This document shows, in pieces, positions 62,352 through 64,000 of a stretch of 64,000 nucleotides of DNA (its first letter is position 1; each line of letters opens with the position of its first letter). This DNA is from Spirometra erinaceieuropaei (taxonomy: Eukaryota > Platyhelminthes > Cestoda > Diphyllobothriidea > Diphyllobothriidae): NCBI GenBank assembly GCA_902702965.1, contig CACRXP010000010.1, forward strand, positions 1,338,298 through 1,402,297, in the 5' to 3' direction. Below the pieces are notes generated by a model that saw nothing but the letters and a program-made list of their open reading frames with translations, was not told the DNA's origin and searched no databases. A program made the translations under genes and the position numbers.

Positions 62352-62594
62352 ATACCCAAGGATACAAATCCGATCGATGAGCTTGTAACCAAGACGAAGT
62401 TCAGCGCTATCACTAATCTACAAGCTCTGCTGTCAGACGCAATAGCAAACATTCTCGTCAAAAAGGAAGTTGGCTCCGCCGACCTTACCCTAACACAGGA
62501 CGGACACACTCAAATCATGTTGTTCCTGGATCGATTTTCTATGACTACTGATCGCTCATCACCATGCGAATCTCTGGACGAACTCTCTTTTTAA
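62352..62594 (+). CDS. Exon 11, terminal coding exon with stop
   Basis: 80 codons plus TAA at 62592-62594. In phase with exon 10. Encodes a helical-looking stretch (NPIDELVTKTKFSAITNLQ, ALLSDAIANILVKKE), then QIMLFLDRF, and ends SLDELSF. With the other ten exons the coding length is 2932 bases, that is 976 complete codons plus the stop and one leading base, without an internal stop. The C-terminal 60-80 residues may be the only folded part. Not recognised. Confidence 0.75.
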   Translation: MPKDTNPIDELVTKTKFSAITNLQALLSDAIANILVKKEVGSADLTLTQDGHTQIMLFLDRFSMTTDRSSPCESLDELSF

Positions 62595-64000
62595 CTTTTT
62601 TTACAGTAAGACGTTCGTCTGCAGTCAGTTTAGATCCGTGACAATCTTTTTCAGCTCACTAGGAAGTTGGGTTTCTGTCCGCCTCAAAGCCAATTGTTCG
62701 ACATCCCACTTCACATCTTGTTGGTCTGAGGTAAGGATGTGAGTTGCTGGTGGCAGTTAATGACCTGGAAATGTGGAAGACCATTCTCCCGGAAGATAAC
62801 TAAGATGGTTCAAAGTCATGCAAGAAGGGCAGAATCTAAGACAATCGCCGGTTTATAGGACCTTTCCTCCAGCTATAAACGGTCTTTGCCCAACCGTACT
62901 AGTGAGGATAACATATGCGGAAACATTGTTGACAGTCAAATGTGGTCCGGTTACTGGGTAGCTAACCGGATCATGTCAGTAGGTTTCGTTTGGAGTGGTT
63001 GGGGGCTAGTTAGCACGAGTTTCCCGGTAGGATACTGTGCGGTTGATAACGTGATCCACTTTCTTACAAAAGCTCTAACTCCCAGATTGTTTAGACGGCG
63101 GGCATACCTGACGCGCAAGAAAATCTCAAACACCACAGTATGGTATTGGGACCAATGCTCGGTGGGTAGTTTGTGACCTCTTAACACAAAACTCTCTGCT
63201 CTCAACAATCACTGCCAGCTATAAACTGAATTTGTGTGTTCAGTCACGACGCCCCTACTGGATATCGGTCGCATTATCGATCCTTGGTTGGTATTTAAAG
63301 CTTTCTTAAACGTCAAAACGTTCCATAACTGAAGTTATTTAAAGGCCGTAGCAATGCGGAGGAGAGAGTCGGTGCTTTGCAAGCTACTGTACCACGCGAC
63401 TAGTCTCTCAGTGTCCTAGTCGTCAGCGCGTGCAAACTCAACCCCTTATCTCTCCTCAGCAGGCCTATCCGCGTAGCTGAGCCTTCGTATACTATATCCC
63501 AATTTCTGCAACTGGACGACGACCGTTCGTAGCTGGGAGAGGGACACAGACAGACAGAGAAGAAGATAAGGAGTGGGAAATTAAGCTAGATAGTATTATC
63601 AAGTCATGTTTCTTTTGCAGTTTTGAACCTATTAAAAGTTTGCAGAATGCCGCACCAGTTCCTCGGGTCCTTTTGATGATCTCATTTTGAATATGGACGC
63701 ACGTTTTCTAATGGCATGCAGCAACAGTCCAAGAATAGAATCGCCCATCTGCTTTTTATATTTTTGTGATAATTCTGGCGCTCTTGAGCTCTCCGCTTAC
63801 TGAGTATGAACGACCCATTACCGAATGCGACTTCACGCCCGATCCTCCTTAGTAAACGGGCGATAGCCCTCGCCCGCCGAAACCGCGGCAGCGCAAACTC
63901 TGCGCGTCGCCTTCGAGTGTGCGCGTGCACTTCGCCCCCGACTTTAACGCTCACGGCGTCTTTAGATTTACTTTGCGCGCACCGCTGACACCCCTCCTTC
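62595..64000. other. 3' region of the gene and downstream DNA
   Basis: No further exon. No AATAAA follows the stop. An ATTAAA at 63631-63636 is the only near-consensus polyadenylation signal I saw, about 1 kb past the stop, and is weak evidence. The last 200 bases (63790-64000) are richer in CG dinucleotides, with open frames on both strands, possibly the edge of a promoter or another gene. Confidence 0.4.

Overview
The window reads as nuclear DNA of an animal, most likely a flatworm and probably a tapeworm. It is moderately AT-rich and gene-poor, with no prokaryotic-style packed ORFs. It holds one long spliced gene with GT-AG introns of 0.4 to 13.6 kb, Penelope-like retroelement (PLE) remnants, tRNA-derived SINE-like pieces, microsatellites and one assembly gap (9970-10302). 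The taxonomic call is an inference from PLE type and gene architecture.

Layout. 1-5.7 kb is non-coding, with a decayed PLE remnant near 1.3-1.6 kb. 5.69-15.17 kb is a large tandem duplication of non-coding DNA split by the gap; the second copy has about 474 extra bases and a GAT microsatellite grown to 52 perfect units. From 16.86 to 62.59 kb I could assemble, by eye, the 3' part of one plus-strand gene: 11 exons whose splice phases all agree. It encodes at least 976 residues of a Ser/Pro-rich, largely disordered protein that I do not recognise, and ends with a stop at 62592-62594. One exon is only 30 bp. The 5' end was not found.

Its introns hold most of the structure. At 33.73-35.74 kb two 5'-truncated PLE copies lie head to head as an inverted repeat. 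Both keep a GIY-YIG-type endonuclease region, one intact and one broken by a stop, and both carry a hammerhead-like sequence near the 3' end. A third PLE remnant is at 40.06-40.79 kb. Three introns each contain one copy of a 0.9-1.0 kb foldback element (41151-42138, 43987-44873, 50794-51767). These have inverted arms of about 330-400 bp, a non-palindromic core, and termini of the form TACAGT...ACTGTA, as in Tc1/mariner-type elements with TA target sites. This family is the strongest candidate for something undescribed here.

After the gene, 62.6-64.0 kb is non-coding with a GC-richer last 200 bases. A few short coding-like segments at 60.0-61.5 kb on both strands are listed with low confidence.
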